The position numbers and the translations under genes are program-made. The notes beneath the pieces were generated by a model that did not search any database, was not told the DNA's origin, and saw nothing but the letters and a program-made list of their open reading frames with translations. 64,000 bases of DNA from Micrococcaceae bacterium Sec5.1 (lineage in GTDB: Bacteria; Actinomycetota; Actinomycetes; Actinomycetales; Micrococcaceae), in contig CP143430.1 of the NCBI GenBank assembly GCA_039636795.1, positions 2,232,001 to 2,296,000 on the forward strand, read 5' to 3'. This document shows positions 54,191 to 63,423 of the stretch, piece by piece; position 1 is the first letter of the stretch; the number at the start of each line of letters is the position of its first letter.

Positions 54191-55057
54191 GTGAGGCATC
54201 CAACTCCGGTGATGATCATGGTGGCGCCCACCGGCTCAAAGGTTCTCAAGAAGGACAACCCACACGTTCCTCTTTCCCCGGCGGAGATCGCGAATGATGT
54301 GGTCCGTTGTGCGCAAGCTGGCGCCTCTATTGCTCACCTACACGCCCGGGATGTTATGGGCCGGCCGACCCAAGACAGCGGCGTTTTCAAGGAGATCGTC
54401 GACAGGATTCGTGAACGCAGCGACATCGTGCTTCAGATCTCCCTCGGATCGCCCGGCTTTTCAGTTGAGGAGGCCGTAGCACCCTTGGTCCTGGATCCGG
54501 AGATGATCGCGTTCCCGTTGCGCTCATTCTCAACGCATGGCGCCGGAAGTATTCCGGGAGACGTTAGGGATATGGCCTCGGCAGTGAACGCCATTGCCAC
54601 CATTCCGGAGCTGGACATTGTCGACTTTGAGAGCCGCAAAGGCGTGGACGTCGTGCTTCAATCCGGCCTTATTGGCTCACAAGTAGCCTTCGGTGTGAAT
54701 GTCCAGAATCCCGAGACAATGCGTGTAGGCAGCGAACGTTTGCTGAGCCTTACCGGTGGGTTGCCCGAGGGCAGCCCATGGTGGGTGATGAAGGGAGGGG
54801 CCTGTATGCGTGGATTGGCAGCCCTCACTCTCGAGCTCGGCGGACACCTCCGTGTGGGCCTCGAGGACCTTGTTGTGGACTTTGACGGAACGAGCCCGGC
54901 CGAATCCAATGTGTTGCTGGTTGAGAGCGCCGTTCGAGTTTGCGCTTCCCTTGACAGGCCTATCGCGACGCCGGCTGATGTTCGCGATTTCTTTTCAATA
55001 CCCTGCCCAGAAAATTCGATGGTGCAGGGCCAATCCCTTACGCATAAGGCGGGTTAG
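54191..55057 (+). CDS. Beta-keto acid cleavage enzyme (BKACE, DUF849 family)
   Basis: A protein of about 288 residues of the BKACE family (3-keto-5-aminohexanoate cleavage enzyme type). These zinc enzymes condense a beta-keto acid with acetyl-CoA and split it to acetoacetate and a new acyl-CoA. It has the N-terminal VMIMVAPTG, the Zn-binding AHLHARD, and FGVNVQNPETM; the catalytic groups lie in the TIM barrel. I prefer the GTG at 54191 (behind GGGGGGAG) or the ATG at 54212; a longer frame to 54068 is unlikely. It starts a three-gene operon. The side-chain specificity is not predictable here. Confidence 0.8.
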   Translation: MRHPTPVMIMVAPTGSKVLKKDNPHVPLSPAEIANDVVRCAQAGASIAHLHARDVMGRPTQDSGVFKEIVDRIRERSDIVLQISLGSPGFSVEEAVAPLVLDPEMIAFPLRSFSTHGAGSIPGDVRDMASAVNAIATIPELDIVDFESRKGVDVVLQSGLIGSQVAFGVNVQNPETMRVGSERLLSLTGGLPEGSPWWVMKGGACMRGLAALTLELGGHLRVGLEDLVVDFDGTSPAESNVLLVESAVRVCASLDRPIATPADVRDFFSIPCPENSMVQGQSLTHKAG

Positions 55058-55059
55058 CA

Positions 55060-56487
55060 ATGGGCAAAACGATCATTGAAACTCTCGCGGAGTTCTCCAG
55101 TGAGACACCGTTTTCAGAACTCCCTGATTTTGTCGTGGAAGAGAGCAAGCGCGTTCTGCTTGACTCTGTGGGTTGTGCAGTCGGAGGCGTCACCTCACCG
55201 AAAGGCCGGATGGGTGTCGATTATGGCCGGATTCTTGGCGCCTCCTCGGGAGAAGCAACGATCATAGGGACTTCCCATCGATCCTCCGCCGTTGGCGCGG
55301 GATTCGCCAACGGCGAGCTGATTAACGCCTTGGATTTTGATGCCGTGCTGCCGCCGGGCCACGTCTCGCCATACGTCATTCCAGGCCTATTGGCCGTAGC
55401 TGAAGGCCGGCACTCATCCGGCCGGGAGATAATCACTGCCGTGGCCATTGCCCACGAATTGTCCTTCCGTTTCAGCAAGTCAATGGACTACCACCGCGAT
55501 ATCAAGAACGGCGAATTCCGCGTTCCAGCGGTGCTCGGCTGCACCAGCACCGTCTTCGGCGCGACCGCGGCCATCGGACGGATCAAAGGCCTCAGCTCTG
55601 ATGTTGTCGCAGATGCCCTGGGAATTGCAGGCAGCATCTCGCCCGTCAACTCTCAGCGGTCGTGGCTGGAACACACACCACTGTCCACGATCAAGTACAC
55701 TATGGCTGGCCCTGTGGTCCAGACGGCTATCACTGCGGCATATGCGGCCGAACTTGGCCACCGCGGCGACCGAGAGATTCTGGACGACGCCGAATACGGA
55801 TACCCACGCTTCATTGGAACGACTCGTTGGGAAGCGGAGAATCTCACCGACGAGCTCGGCGTCGACTGGCGTTTTCCTGCCGCCAACTCTTACAAGCCCT
55901 ATCCGCACTGCCGCAACATGCATGCCCCATTTGATGCGCTCACAAGTGTGATTGAGGAGAACGACATCAAGCCGGAGGAGATTACGGCGATTCGGGCCTG
56001 GGGCGAGGCTTGGATCAAACTGCCGCTTTTCCTCAACAACAACATCGGGCACGTACTTGACGGGCAAATGAGCATTGCCCACGGACTGGCAGTCGCAGCC
56101 CAACGCATCCCTCCTGGGCCTGCATGGCAGGACCCGAAGGTCGCGTTCAGTCCCGCAGTTCTTGACCTGATGAAGCGCGTCACCTTTGACGGCCATCCGG
56201 ACTACGTTAGTGCCATCAGCCAAGATCCGGCGGCACGGCCCTCACGCGTTGAGGTCGACACCCGGGGTGCCACGTTCGTAGCCGAGCGCCACTATCCAAA
56301 AGGCTCCAGGTCCTCGGACCCGGCCTCTTATATGACCACACAAGAGCTGGTCGATAAGTTCCTCGTCAATGCCGAAGGGATCCTGCCAAATCCACAGGCA
56401 AAAGAGGCGGTACAAGCCATTCTCGAGTTGGAAAATGCAGATGACATCAGACCAGTGATGCGGCTTCTTGCTGCATCGGAGCAGTAA
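55060..56487 (+). CDS. MmgE/PrpD family protein
   Basis: A 475-residue protein of the 2-methylcitrate dehydratase (PrpD)/MmgE family: KRVLLDSVGCAVGG, GFANGELINALDFDAVLPPGHVSPYVIPGLLA and NSYKPYPHCRNMHAPFDAL. The family also includes cis-aconitate decarboxylase and iminodisuccinate epimerase, so dehydration, decarboxylation or epimerisation of a polycarboxylic acid is expected. It starts two bases after the BKACE stop, so the two are co-transcribed. A plain methylcitrate cycle role is unlikely because prpC and prpB are absent. Confidence 0.87.
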   Translation: MGKTIIETLAEFSSETPFSELPDFVVEESKRVLLDSVGCAVGGVTSPKGRMGVDYGRILGASSGEATIIGTSHRSSAVGAGFANGELINALDFDAVLPPGHVSPYVIPGLLAVAEGRHSSGREIITAVAIAHELSFRFSKSMDYHRDIKNGEFRVPAVLGCTSTVFGATAAIGRIKGLSSDVVADALGIAGSISPVNSQRSWLEHTPLSTIKYTMAGPVVQTAITAAYAAELGHRGDREILDDAEYGYPRFIGTTRWEAENLTDELGVDWRFPAANSYKPYPHCRNMHAPFDALTSVIEENDIKPEEITAIRAWGEAWIKLPLFLNNNIGHVLDGQMSIAHGLAVAAQRIPPGPAWQDPKVAFSPAVLDLMKRVTFDGHPDYVSAISQDPAARPSRVEVDTRGATFVAERHYPKGSRSSDPASYMTTQELVDKFLVNAEGILPNPQAKEAVQAILELENADDIRPVMRLLAASEQ

Positions 56488-56549
56488 GTCCGCGTTGCGG
56501 ACGGGCGTGCAACCCCAGGTAGTTAGCTATTTCAAGTGAGGAGAATTAC

Positions 56550-57485
56550 GTGATGGCTGAATGGTCATTTTGGATGCTGGAGTACGCAAGGGTGGAGGAC
56601 CACCCGACGCGCAAGTCGTTGTATGGTGTCGGCTTTGATGAACGAGGATATATGCCATACTGCTACGTTCTGATGGAAGGCGAAGGCCACCGCGTTCTCA
56701 TAGACACGGGCTTCGATCCAAGCGCGGAATTCGTGAGCCGATTTTTGCCTGAGAGTGTAGTCAATGGTGCGGCGAGTGCCTCGTCTGTCCTGGCGAAAGT
56801 GGGGTTAACGCCTGAGGACATCGACACGATTCTCATTACACATGCCCATTTCGATCACATGGGTAATCTGCAAGCTTTTCCGAACGCTCAGGTTTGGATT
56901 CAAGAGCGAGAGGTCCAGCAATGGGAGTACGCATTATCTCTGCCGGAACGCTTCGGAACCTTGAGCCAGGCGACGGATCCGGCCGATCTCTCGTACCTCA
57001 AGCAGTTACAGAAGGAAGGCCGACTTAACCTGGTGGACGGTCGTGTAGAGGATGTGCTTCCGGGCGTCGATCTGGTTCCGGCTTTCGATTCACATACGGA
57101 CGGGTCACAGTACATCACCATCCATACGGGAGGTGAGACTTGGGTGATGCCGGGAGATAACGTGTATTCCTACCGGAACGTCGAAACCGGTTCCTCCAAC
57201 CCCTTCTACCGAGGTATTGGAGTAGGAAACGGCAGTCTATGGCGAAGCCTGTTCGTCATCGATGAGATGATGCAGTGCGCCGGTGAATCGAGCCGGCTAA
57301 TGATTCCCCATGAAGGGCAACTGTTTGAACGCTTTCCGTCGATTCGCGGCGAGGATAACCTGGCGGTGGCCGAAATGCGATTGGCCCCCGATACTCGTAG
57401 TCGTCTCGATACTGCCCAGTTCCGCAGCGGCGACGGAAGTGTGGGTGCCGCAGGCCTAGGATCAGCTGACGTTCGCAACAAATAA
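56550..57485 (+). CDS. MBL-fold hydrolase, N-acyl homoserine lactonase-like
   Basis: A 311-residue metallo-beta-lactamase-fold enzyme with ITHAHFDHMGN (His98, His100, Asp102, His103), a third ligand region in PAFDSHTDGSQ and WVMPGDNVYSY, and HEGQLFERFP near the end. The spacing and the YVLMEGEGHRVLIDTGFD opening resemble the lactonases (AiiA-like). It follows GAGGAG and has GTG/ATG start alternatives. As the third gene of the BKACE/PrpD operon it more likely opens a lactone intermediate of the pathway than quenches quorum signals. Confidence 0.83.
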   Translation: MMAEWSFWMLEYARVEDHPTRKSLYGVGFDERGYMPYCYVLMEGEGHRVLIDTGFDPSAEFVSRFLPESVVNGAASASSVLAKVGLTPEDIDTILITHAHFDHMGNLQAFPNAQVWIQEREVQQWEYALSLPERFGTLSQATDPADLSYLKQLQKEGRLNLVDGRVEDVLPGVDLVPAFDSHTDGSQYITIHTGGETWVMPGDNVYSYRNVETGSSNPFYRGIGVGNGSLWRSLFVIDEMMQCAGESSRLMIPHEGQLFERFPSIRGEDNLAVAEMRLAPDTRSRLDTAQFRSGDGSVGAAGLGSADVRNK

Positions 57486-57501
57486 GGAGTCGTGAGCCGC
57501 C

Positions 57502-57538
57502 GTCTCCCGTCGATTCCTCTGAGTCGGCGGGAGACTTT
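57502..57538 (+). terminator. Terminator after the BKACE-PrpD-hydrolase operon
   Basis: GTCTCCCG and CGGGAGAC flank an 18-base loop, followed by TTT, 17 bases after the last stop codon of the operon. Confidence 0.7.
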
Positions 57539-57539
57539 C

Positions 57540-57990
57540 CGGACTGCACTTTCCGGTGTCAGAAAGGATCGACCGTTGGTGCGAGATCATGATAGCGCCG
57601 GTGTTTGATGTCACAGGCCTTGGCCCGATGGCCGTCCGGGAGGGCGGCAATGTTGGTCCAGGCATGCGTCGCGGCGAAGTCGAAGAAGGGCGGCTTGCCC
57701 TGGCCGATGTTTCTCGGGGTTTAAATCCCGATCTCACAGCTGGCCAGGGGTCCGTGCCCGGCGGCAAGGAAGGCTCGTGCCAGCGCCGGAAGTTTTGGAA
57801 AGGTCGCATTCGAGGGTAGTTGGCCCAAAGCATTTGGTGACGATCTCAGAATGTCCAGCTCTGAGGCGTGCTCGGCCCCGGCTGAGCATCGCAGCGAGGG
57901 AACAGAGGATCGTGCCGGACAACGCCTTCTCCCGTTTGAACACGCCCGGAATGCCGACTTATGAATAGCCGGAGTTAGTCTTGAACGAGG
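57540..57990 (-). pseudogene. IS1380-family transposase remnant
   Basis: Minus-strand pieces match the IS1380 transposase at 14615-10255: AEHASELDILRSSPNALGQL, followed after a deletion by CEIGI near 57721, and NIGQGKPPFFDFAATHAWTN in another frame around 57640-57720. The central catalytic part is missing. It is a short internal-deletion relic. Confidence 0.7.
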
Positions 57991-58080
57991 CTTCTGGATT
58001 CCCTGTCGACGGCGATGCGACAGGTGGCAGCAACGTCGCAGAGACACGTCTAACGTGGAGGACGGTTCGTGCGCTCTTTC

Positions 58081-58755
58081 CTAGACGGAAGACTGGGCCC
58101 GGGCAGGAGTGTCTGCGCCGTATCCACTTCCCTGTGTGATCATCTCCAACCTCAAGTTACGCGCCGAGGTCGTATGTGCGATACTCGCTTCCTTTGCTGC
58201 TACATCCTCGCCCGCCTCAATGGCGTCCAAGATCGTGCGGTGCTCCTGGATTGCCTCCTCCCACCGTCCAGGCTGGGCTACAGCGGGCTCGGGATACCGG
58301 CGTATGTGAACCATGAGCCTTTCGAGCAAATCACACAATGTGGCGTTGTGGCTGGCCTGCCACACACTGACGTGAAAGGCGTGGTCCATCGCAGCCATGT
58401 CCGCCGGGTTCCTCTCACGAAGTTCGACCATTTGGCCGTGCATACGCCGCATTACAGCCATGTCATAGTCGGTGCTCATCCGTGCCGCCCATTGCGCAGC
58501 CATTCCTTCCAGGACCGTGAGACAATCATAAATTTCAAGTGCCTCCTGCGGCGTCGGCTCATGGACTACGAGCTTACGTCCATTTCGCTGCAGGAGACCG
58601 TCCTGTTCAAGCCTGCGAAATGCCTCGCGGACCGGAGTCCTACTCACCCCGAATTCTTCCGCGACCGATGTCTCGATCAGGACGTCACCCGGACGGTAAC
58701 CGCCGTACATGATGGCAGTACGGAGGCGTTCGTAGAGGGAAGGATCAGCTGGCAT
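58081..58755 (-). CDS. GntR-family regulator, FCD subfamily
   Basis: A 224-residue regulator with an N-terminal winged helix (YERLRTAIMYGGYRPGDVLI, SVAEEFGVSRTPVREAFRRL) and an FCD domain (YDCLTVLEGMAAQWAARM, DHAFHVSVWQASHN, EHRTILDAIEAGE). It is divergent from the SDR gene at 59105. A TGTATACA site at 58917 in this gap matches the two sites in front of the transporter and BKACE operons, so this protein is the likely controller of all three transcription units. Confidence 0.9.
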   Translation of the reverse strand: MPADPSLYERLRTAIMYGGYRPGDVLIETSVAEEFGVSRTPVREAFRRLEQDGLLQRNGRKLVVHEPTPQEALEIYDCLTVLEGMAAQWAARMSTDYDMAVMRRMHGQMVELRERNPADMAAMDHAFHVSVWQASHNATLCDLLERLMVHIRRYPEPAVAQPGRWEEAIQEHRTILDAIEAGEDVAAKEASIAHTTSARNLRLEMITQGSGYGADTPARAQSSV

Positions 58756-58826
58756 CGCTTTGCTCCTTTCACTTATCGTCGGTGAGGCGAAGGGTCACCG
58801 GAACAAGCATTAGTCAGCCCGGCTCT

Positions 58827-58846
58827 TACTGCATACTACTGCATAC
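58827..58846. repeat. Tandem 10-bp repeat upstream of the GntR gene
   Basis: Two direct copies of TACTGCATAC back to back, about one helical turn apart, followed by the beginning of a third (TAC). Confidence 0.6.
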
Positions 58847-58916
58847 TACGTCTTTCTCCAGCTATCTCCCGCTTCGATTCAAGCTGAAAGAGATTTAGAC
58901 TCTTCTTGTGTTGACT

Positions 58917-58924
58917 GTATACAG
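58917..58924. promoter_or_regulatory. TGTATACA operator, site 3
   Basis: Plus strand TGACTGTATACAGA in the GntR/SDR divergent gap; the shared core with sites 1 and 2 is GACTGTATACA. Confidence 0.65.
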
Positions 58925-59104
58925 AGGGATACAATGATCCCGACGCCGAAAATTCGCTCTGCGCAGTGTTGTCGTAAAAGAAGAGCAACGTCACGATCAA
59001 TCTAGTCGGAGGTTCAAATTGCTGGTGAGATTACGGAGATCTGCTAATACTGCAGAGGCGCATCACTTGGTTACGAGTGGGTTCCCTGTCGCTGGCAGGT
59101 TGTC

Positions 59105-59896
59105 ATGACCTTCGAGGAAAAGGTTGTGGTCGTTACTGGTGCAGCTCGGGGGATTGGTCTTGCTACCGTTCAGCTAGCCTCCCGATTGGGTGCCCGGCTT
59201 GCCGTTTGTGATGTCGATGCCGCAGCGATCGATAAGGCGGTCACCGCGATAAAGTCAGACGGCGGCGAGGCTGTGGGGATCGTGGGAGACGTTAGCTCAC
59301 GGGCAAAGGTCAAGGAAAATGTCGATGAGATCATGGATTCCTTCGGCCGAATAGACGTTCTCGTGAACAATGCGGCCACTCAAGTGGTTACACCTGCGCG
59401 CGAATTGTCGGAAGAGCACTGGCGGCGCGAGCTGGATGTCTGCTTGACCGGAGCGTTTTTCTGGTCCCAGGCAGTGGCGACGTCTTCCATGATTCCCCGC
59501 CTCGATGGCTCCATTGTAAATGTGGGCTCCGGGGCAAGCCTCGCTGCAATGCCCAACAGTGTCTCGTACGTCGCAGCTAAGCACGGAGTGGTGGGGCTTA
59601 CAAAGGGATTGGCGGTCGATTGGGCCCAGTACAGCATCCGCGTAAACTGCGTATGCCCTGGCTTTACGTGGACAGATCTAGCCAAGAGTGTCGTCGAGGC
59701 AAATCCGGAAATGATGAGACAGCGGGTGGACCGGATTCCGCTCGGCAACGGAGCCCAGCCCGAGGACGTAGCCCGCGCGATCATCTTCTTGGCTTCGGCC
59801 CAGGAAGCAGGGGCCATTAGCGGAGCGGTACTGCCCGTAGACGGGGGGACGTTGGCGCTCTCCTCCGGTTATTCACCTCCACGGGATGATCAGTAA
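59105..59896 (+). CDS. Short-chain dehydrogenase/reductase
   Basis: A 263-residue classical SDR: TGAARGIGLATVQ (cofactor), NNAATQVV, the catalytic Ser in VNVGSGAS, YVAAKHG (Tyr/Lys), and the C-terminal SGAVLPVDGG. The Asp at the end of the second beta strand (AVCDVDAA) predicts NAD preference. It is divergent from the GntR/FCD regulator and preceded by its proposed operator, so it should act in the same pathway as the BKACE/PrpD/lactonase operon, for example oxidising a hydroxyl to the beta-keto acid used by BKACE. Confidence 0.9.
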   Translation: MTFEEKVVVVTGAARGIGLATVQLASRLGARLAVCDVDAAAIDKAVTAIKSDGGEAVGIVGDVSSRAKVKENVDEIMDSFGRIDVLVNNAATQVVTPARELSEEHWRRELDVCLTGAFFWSQAVATSSMIPRLDGSIVNVGSGASLAAMPNSVSYVAAKHGVVGLTKGLAVDWAQYSIRVNCVCPGFTWTDLAKSVVEANPEMMRQRVDRIPLGNGAQPEDVARAIIFLASAQEAGAISGAVLPVDGGTLALSSGYSPPRDDQ

Positions 59897-59915
59897 AGAG
59901 GTGCGCCCCTGTGGT

Positions 59916-59938
59916 CAGGAACTATTGAATGGTTCCTG
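59916..59938 (+). terminator. Weak hairpin after the SDR gene
   Basis: CAGGAAC and GTTCCTG flank a 9-base loop 20 bases after the stop. No T-tract. Confidence 0.4.
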
Positions 59939-60022
59939 CTGCAACTGTCGGTGACTCAAGCGCGGATATTCCTAGGGAACGACTATTGCTCACGCGGTCC
60001 GGATTCTCAGCAGCACATCCGG

Positions 60023-60680
60023 TCACCTCTTCGGGAAAAACAAACACCCGCGTTCCGCACCATCGGCGGCCAACCAGAATCCTGAGCGATAGTCCATCAC
60101 GGCCTCAATGCCCCCGTGACGTAAGCGGTCGGGGACCTGCGCATTTGCATGTTCACCTGTGGCAGGACGGCCTGAGGTCATCTTCGCGCATCCTGATAGA
60201 GACCGGCGGCACATGCGCGTTGTGTTGGCTGTGCCGGCGATCGTGGGCTTGTTGAGGACATCCCTCATGGGGGAGGCGCTCAGTGTGGCCAGGGAACCCC
60301 CAACTAGGTTTATGACCAGTTTGCCCCAAATGGGGTCACGGATCTTGGCCGTGACGCTGACCTCGATCCCGGTGGGCTTCAGCAGCGGTGCCAGGGTGTC
60401 CAGCCATGGGACAGTAGTGCCGTCGGGATGGCCGATGATGAGGCGGTTACGTACATTCTCTGCGCGGACGACTCCAGGCGCAACAACGGTGCACGGCACC
60501 GACCGCCCGTTCGGGGCGGACACATGACCATAGTGGACTTTCAGGATCCAGCTGCGGGAGTTGGGTACCGTCCAAGTCTACGCCGTGGGAGTGGAAGTAT
60601 CACCAGGGGATGCCGTTCATGACGAACAGCACCAGGCTGTTCTCGTGAAGAAGTGAGGCAATGTGTTCGGCAGTGCCCGG
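60023..60680 (-). pseudogene. 2-dehydropantoate 2-reductase (ketopantoate reductase) family remnant
   Basis: Minus-strand pieces in two frames: ASLLHENSLVLFVMNGIPW (typical central motif), then WLDTLAPLLKPTGIEVSVTA and DPIWGKLVINLVGGSLATLS (catalytic Lys region), and a degraded VPDRLRHGGIEAVMDYRSG C-terminus. Frameshifts and an in-frame stop occur. The N-terminal Rossmann motif is not found upstream. Confidence 0.7.
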
Positions 60681-60986
60681 CAAGGCGGGGCCTGCACAGA
60701 CTCAAGGTGTGCCAACCTAGCGCGGCGCTCGGACAGGCGAGGTGAAGGCCCATGATGGGACCACTCTCCCGCTCGATCAGCCGCGCTCGTTGGTTCCTGC
60801 GCGCTGCCTCGCTGGATCTGCTTCGGCATCGCTGGCCTTCTATGGTCTGTGCAGTGTCTTCGGGGACTGGGCGACATCCGGGCGCGCTTGTCCATTGACG
60901 ACCCCTTCTCCAGCTGTCGGGTCACGGGCGATAGAGGTACTGCAAGGGACTCCCTCAGAAATGTGAGTTGGCCTAGCGTGGATGAC

Positions 60987-61883
60987 ATGGAAAATCGAGC
61001 CGAAGTACGCGAATTCCTGATTTCCCGCCGCGCCCAGGTCTCACCGGAGCGGGTCGGACTGCCTGCAGGGAGGAACCGTCGTGTCAATGGCCTGCGTCGT
61101 AGCGAGGTAGCCACCCTGGCCGGATTGAGCGTGGACTACTACACCCGCATGGAGCGCGGAGCAATCAGCGGAGCCTCCTCACAGGTGCTGGAAAGCATCG
61201 CCAAGGCCCTGTGTCTGGACGACGCCGAGCGGGCCCACCTGTTCGACCTTGCCCACGCCGCCAGCCCCATTGCACGGCCTCAGCGCCGACGGAGCTCGAA
61301 AACCTATGCGCCGCATCAGAGCCTGCAGTGGGCGCTCGATGCGATCACGGCCGGTCCGGCATTCGTTCGAAATGGCCGGATGGACCTGCTGGCGGTCAAC
61401 CCTTTGGCACGCGCGTTCTACAAGGACTGCTTCGACATGCCCGGTCAACCGCCGAACATAGCCCGTTTCACCTTCCTGGCAGAACGTGCTTACGACTTCT
61501 ACCCCGACTGGGACGCTTTCGCGGAGGTGACGGTCTCCATTCTGCGCACAGAGGCCGCCCGGGACCCGCACAACAAGGAGCTTCACGACCTCATCGGTGA
61601 GCTCGGCACCCGAAGCGAGGAGTTCCGGAAGCTGTGGGGTGCGCACAACGTCCGCCACCACGGCACTGGAATTAAGACGTTCAACCATCCCATCGTTGGC
61701 GAGATGACACTCGCTTTCGAGGGGCTGGAGATGACTGCTGAACCTGGCCTGACACTCACGATCTATACCGCAGAACCCGGTTCACCGTCGGCCGAGCGCA
61801 TGCAACTGCTCGCCTCCTGGGCGGCCAGCGAATACCGAACGGTCGTCCAGCCCGCGTCCGAACGTACACGAAAGGACGGCTGA
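60987..61883 (+). CDS. XRE-family regulator with MmyB-like ligand domain
   Basis: A 298-residue regulator. The N-terminal XRE helix-turn-helix has the family hallmark RRVNGLRRSEVATLAGLSVDYYTRME. The C-terminal MmyB-like (PAS-related) domain includes MDLLAVNPLARAFYKD and FYPDWDAFAEVTVSILRTEA. Proteins of this type in actinomycetes are frequently paired with an SDR gene that they control, and an SDR gene follows here 160 bases downstream on the same strand. I start at the ATG of MENRAEVREF; a longer frame exists. Confidence 0.88.
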   Translation: MENRAEVREFLISRRAQVSPERVGLPAGRNRRVNGLRRSEVATLAGLSVDYYTRMERGAISGASSQVLESIAKALCLDDAERAHLFDLAHAASPIARPQRRRSSKTYAPHQSLQWALDAITAGPAFVRNGRMDLLAVNPLARAFYKDCFDMPGQPPNIARFTFLAERAYDFYPDWDAFAEVTVSILRTEAARDPHNKELHDLIGELGTRSEEFRKLWGAHNVRHHGTGIKTFNHPIVGEMTLAFEGLEMTAEPGLTLTIYTAEPGSPSAERMQLLASWAASEYRTVVQPASERTRKDG

Positions 61884-62043
61884 CGACGACGGTGGTGCCA
61901 CCACTAAGCGGTGACTCGCCGTCGATTGAAAGTTGCAATTCCGAGCCACAGCTTTACGGGGACTAACCACTTACATGTCTGCAGACGGCACTATTCCCGA
62001 CCCAGGGGGCATTTCGTCCCACATTCACGGAAGAAGGAACACC

Positions 62044-62709
62044 ATGAACACAACGATCGCAGTCATTGGGGCCGGACCAGGCCTGGGGATGGCCTCTGCT
62101 CGCCGCTTCGGAGCCGAAGGCTTCAATGTTGCGCTCCTCTCCCGTACTCAGGAACACGTGGATACACTCGCCGCGGAACTTGCCGACGCCGGCATCAACG
62201 CCCGCGGTTACGCCGCCGACGTCCGTGATAATGACTCACTTAGTATTGCTATTGACCGGGCCGGCGACGAGTTGGGGATCATCGAAATTCTCCACTACAG
62301 CCCGGTGCCGTCTAAGGAATATCTGAGGCCCGTCCTTGAAACGACGCGCGAAGAACTGCGCTCGGCACTCGAATTCTCCGCTCTTGGCGCGGCAGCCGCC
62401 ATCCAAGCGGTACTTCCCGGCATGCGTGCGCTCGGACGCGGAACTGCTCTGTTCGTCAATGGCTCCAGCGCGGTCCGGCCTAACCACAACTACGCCGGCA
62501 CGTCCGCGGCGTTCGCCGCTGAATCCGCGTACGCTCAAATGCTCCACGATGCCCTGGCACCGGAACGAATCCACGTCGCGCAGCTAATCATTCCTTTGGG
62601 CATCGGTGGAGGCGACCCCGCGCACGAACCGGCGGCCCTGTCCGAAACTCTCTGGCGCGTCTACAGGGAAGGCAAGGATTTCCGTACTTTCGTGACACCG
62701 CTCGACTGA
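62044..62709 (+). CDS. Short-chain dehydrogenase/reductase (atypical)
   Basis: A 221-residue SDR-like protein: IGAGPGLGMASARRFG (cofactor motif with G-x-G-P-G-L-G), YAADVRDNDSL and VNGSSAV. The usual YxxxK is not obvious: the region reads NYAGTSAAFAAESAY, so the catalytic Lys seems missing. Such NAD-binding SDR relatives may be catalytically unusual or have binding roles. GAAGGA precedes the ATG. It lies downstream of the MmyB-like regulator that probably controls it. Confidence 0.85.
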   Translation: MNTTIAVIGAGPGLGMASARRFGAEGFNVALLSRTQEHVDTLAAELADAGINARGYAADVRDNDSLSIAIDRAGDELGIIEILHYSPVPSKEYLRPVLETTREELRSALEFSALGAAAAIQAVLPGMRALGRGTALFVNGSSAVRPNHNYAGTSAAFAAESAYAQMLHDALAPERIHVAQLIIPLGIGGGDPAHEPAALSETLWRVYREGKDFRTFVTPLD

Positions 62710-63300
62710 GCTTTGCACGCACGATCGGGCGGCTGACCGCTGTCCAGGATCTCCGTGGCCGCGGGGCGAGGGTCGTTGTCGGCGACCTTCCCGATCCCGC
62801 TGAGGTGCGCCGACTGGCGAAGCAGGCAAACTCTCTGGGCCGATTCGACGCCGTAATCCACAACAGAGGTGTTATCGGTGCGTCGCTCCTTCCAGTGAAC
62901 GTGATCGTTCCCTTCATCCTCACAGCGGAAATGGAACGGCCTCACCGGCTGATTTACCTCAGCAGCAGCATGCATCACGGCGGCCGTGCGGACCTCGCCG
63001 GGGTCGACTGGAGTGGGGGACGGGAAGCCCGCTCATATTCCACAGCAAGCTGTTCGTCACCGCATTCGCGTCGACCGTTGGACGGTTGTGGCCTGAAATG
63101 GGCGTGGACGCCATGGATCCTGGCTGGGTGCCGACCCGGAAGGGCGGCCCGGGAGCCGGCGACGGCCTTCGGCACGGCCACATCACGCAGGCCTGGCTCG
63201 CGCTGGGCGAGGACCCAGAAGCGCTGCCGGGTAGTCATTATTTGCACGACCAGAAAACTCAAGAACCGCATCAGGCCGTATGTGATGAACGCTTCCAGCC
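62705..63300 (+). pseudogene. SDR remnant
   Basis: Protein-like pieces of an atypical/extended SDR without its N-terminal cofactor motif: SFARTIGRLTAVQDLRGRGA, then GRFDAVIHNRGV, HRLIYLSSSMHHGG, a frameshift near 63030, and WPEMGVDAMDPGWVPTRKGG. The active-site region is hit by the frameshift. Confidence 0.7.
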
Positions 63301-63423
63301 AGCGCTCCCCACCTCCGCGATTCGGAAAAATCCTATAATTTGGGATATTATCTATACAATCCTAGCAACAAGGGAGTTGTTCGGACTTATGATTCGCCAA
63401 TTCTCTCGCCGAAAGGGGACATC

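Noticed and set aside
56550..57485. Quorum-quenching AHL lactonase as the biological role
   Set aside because: The fold fits, but the gene is the third member of a catabolic operon under its own regulator, so a pathway lactonase is more likely.
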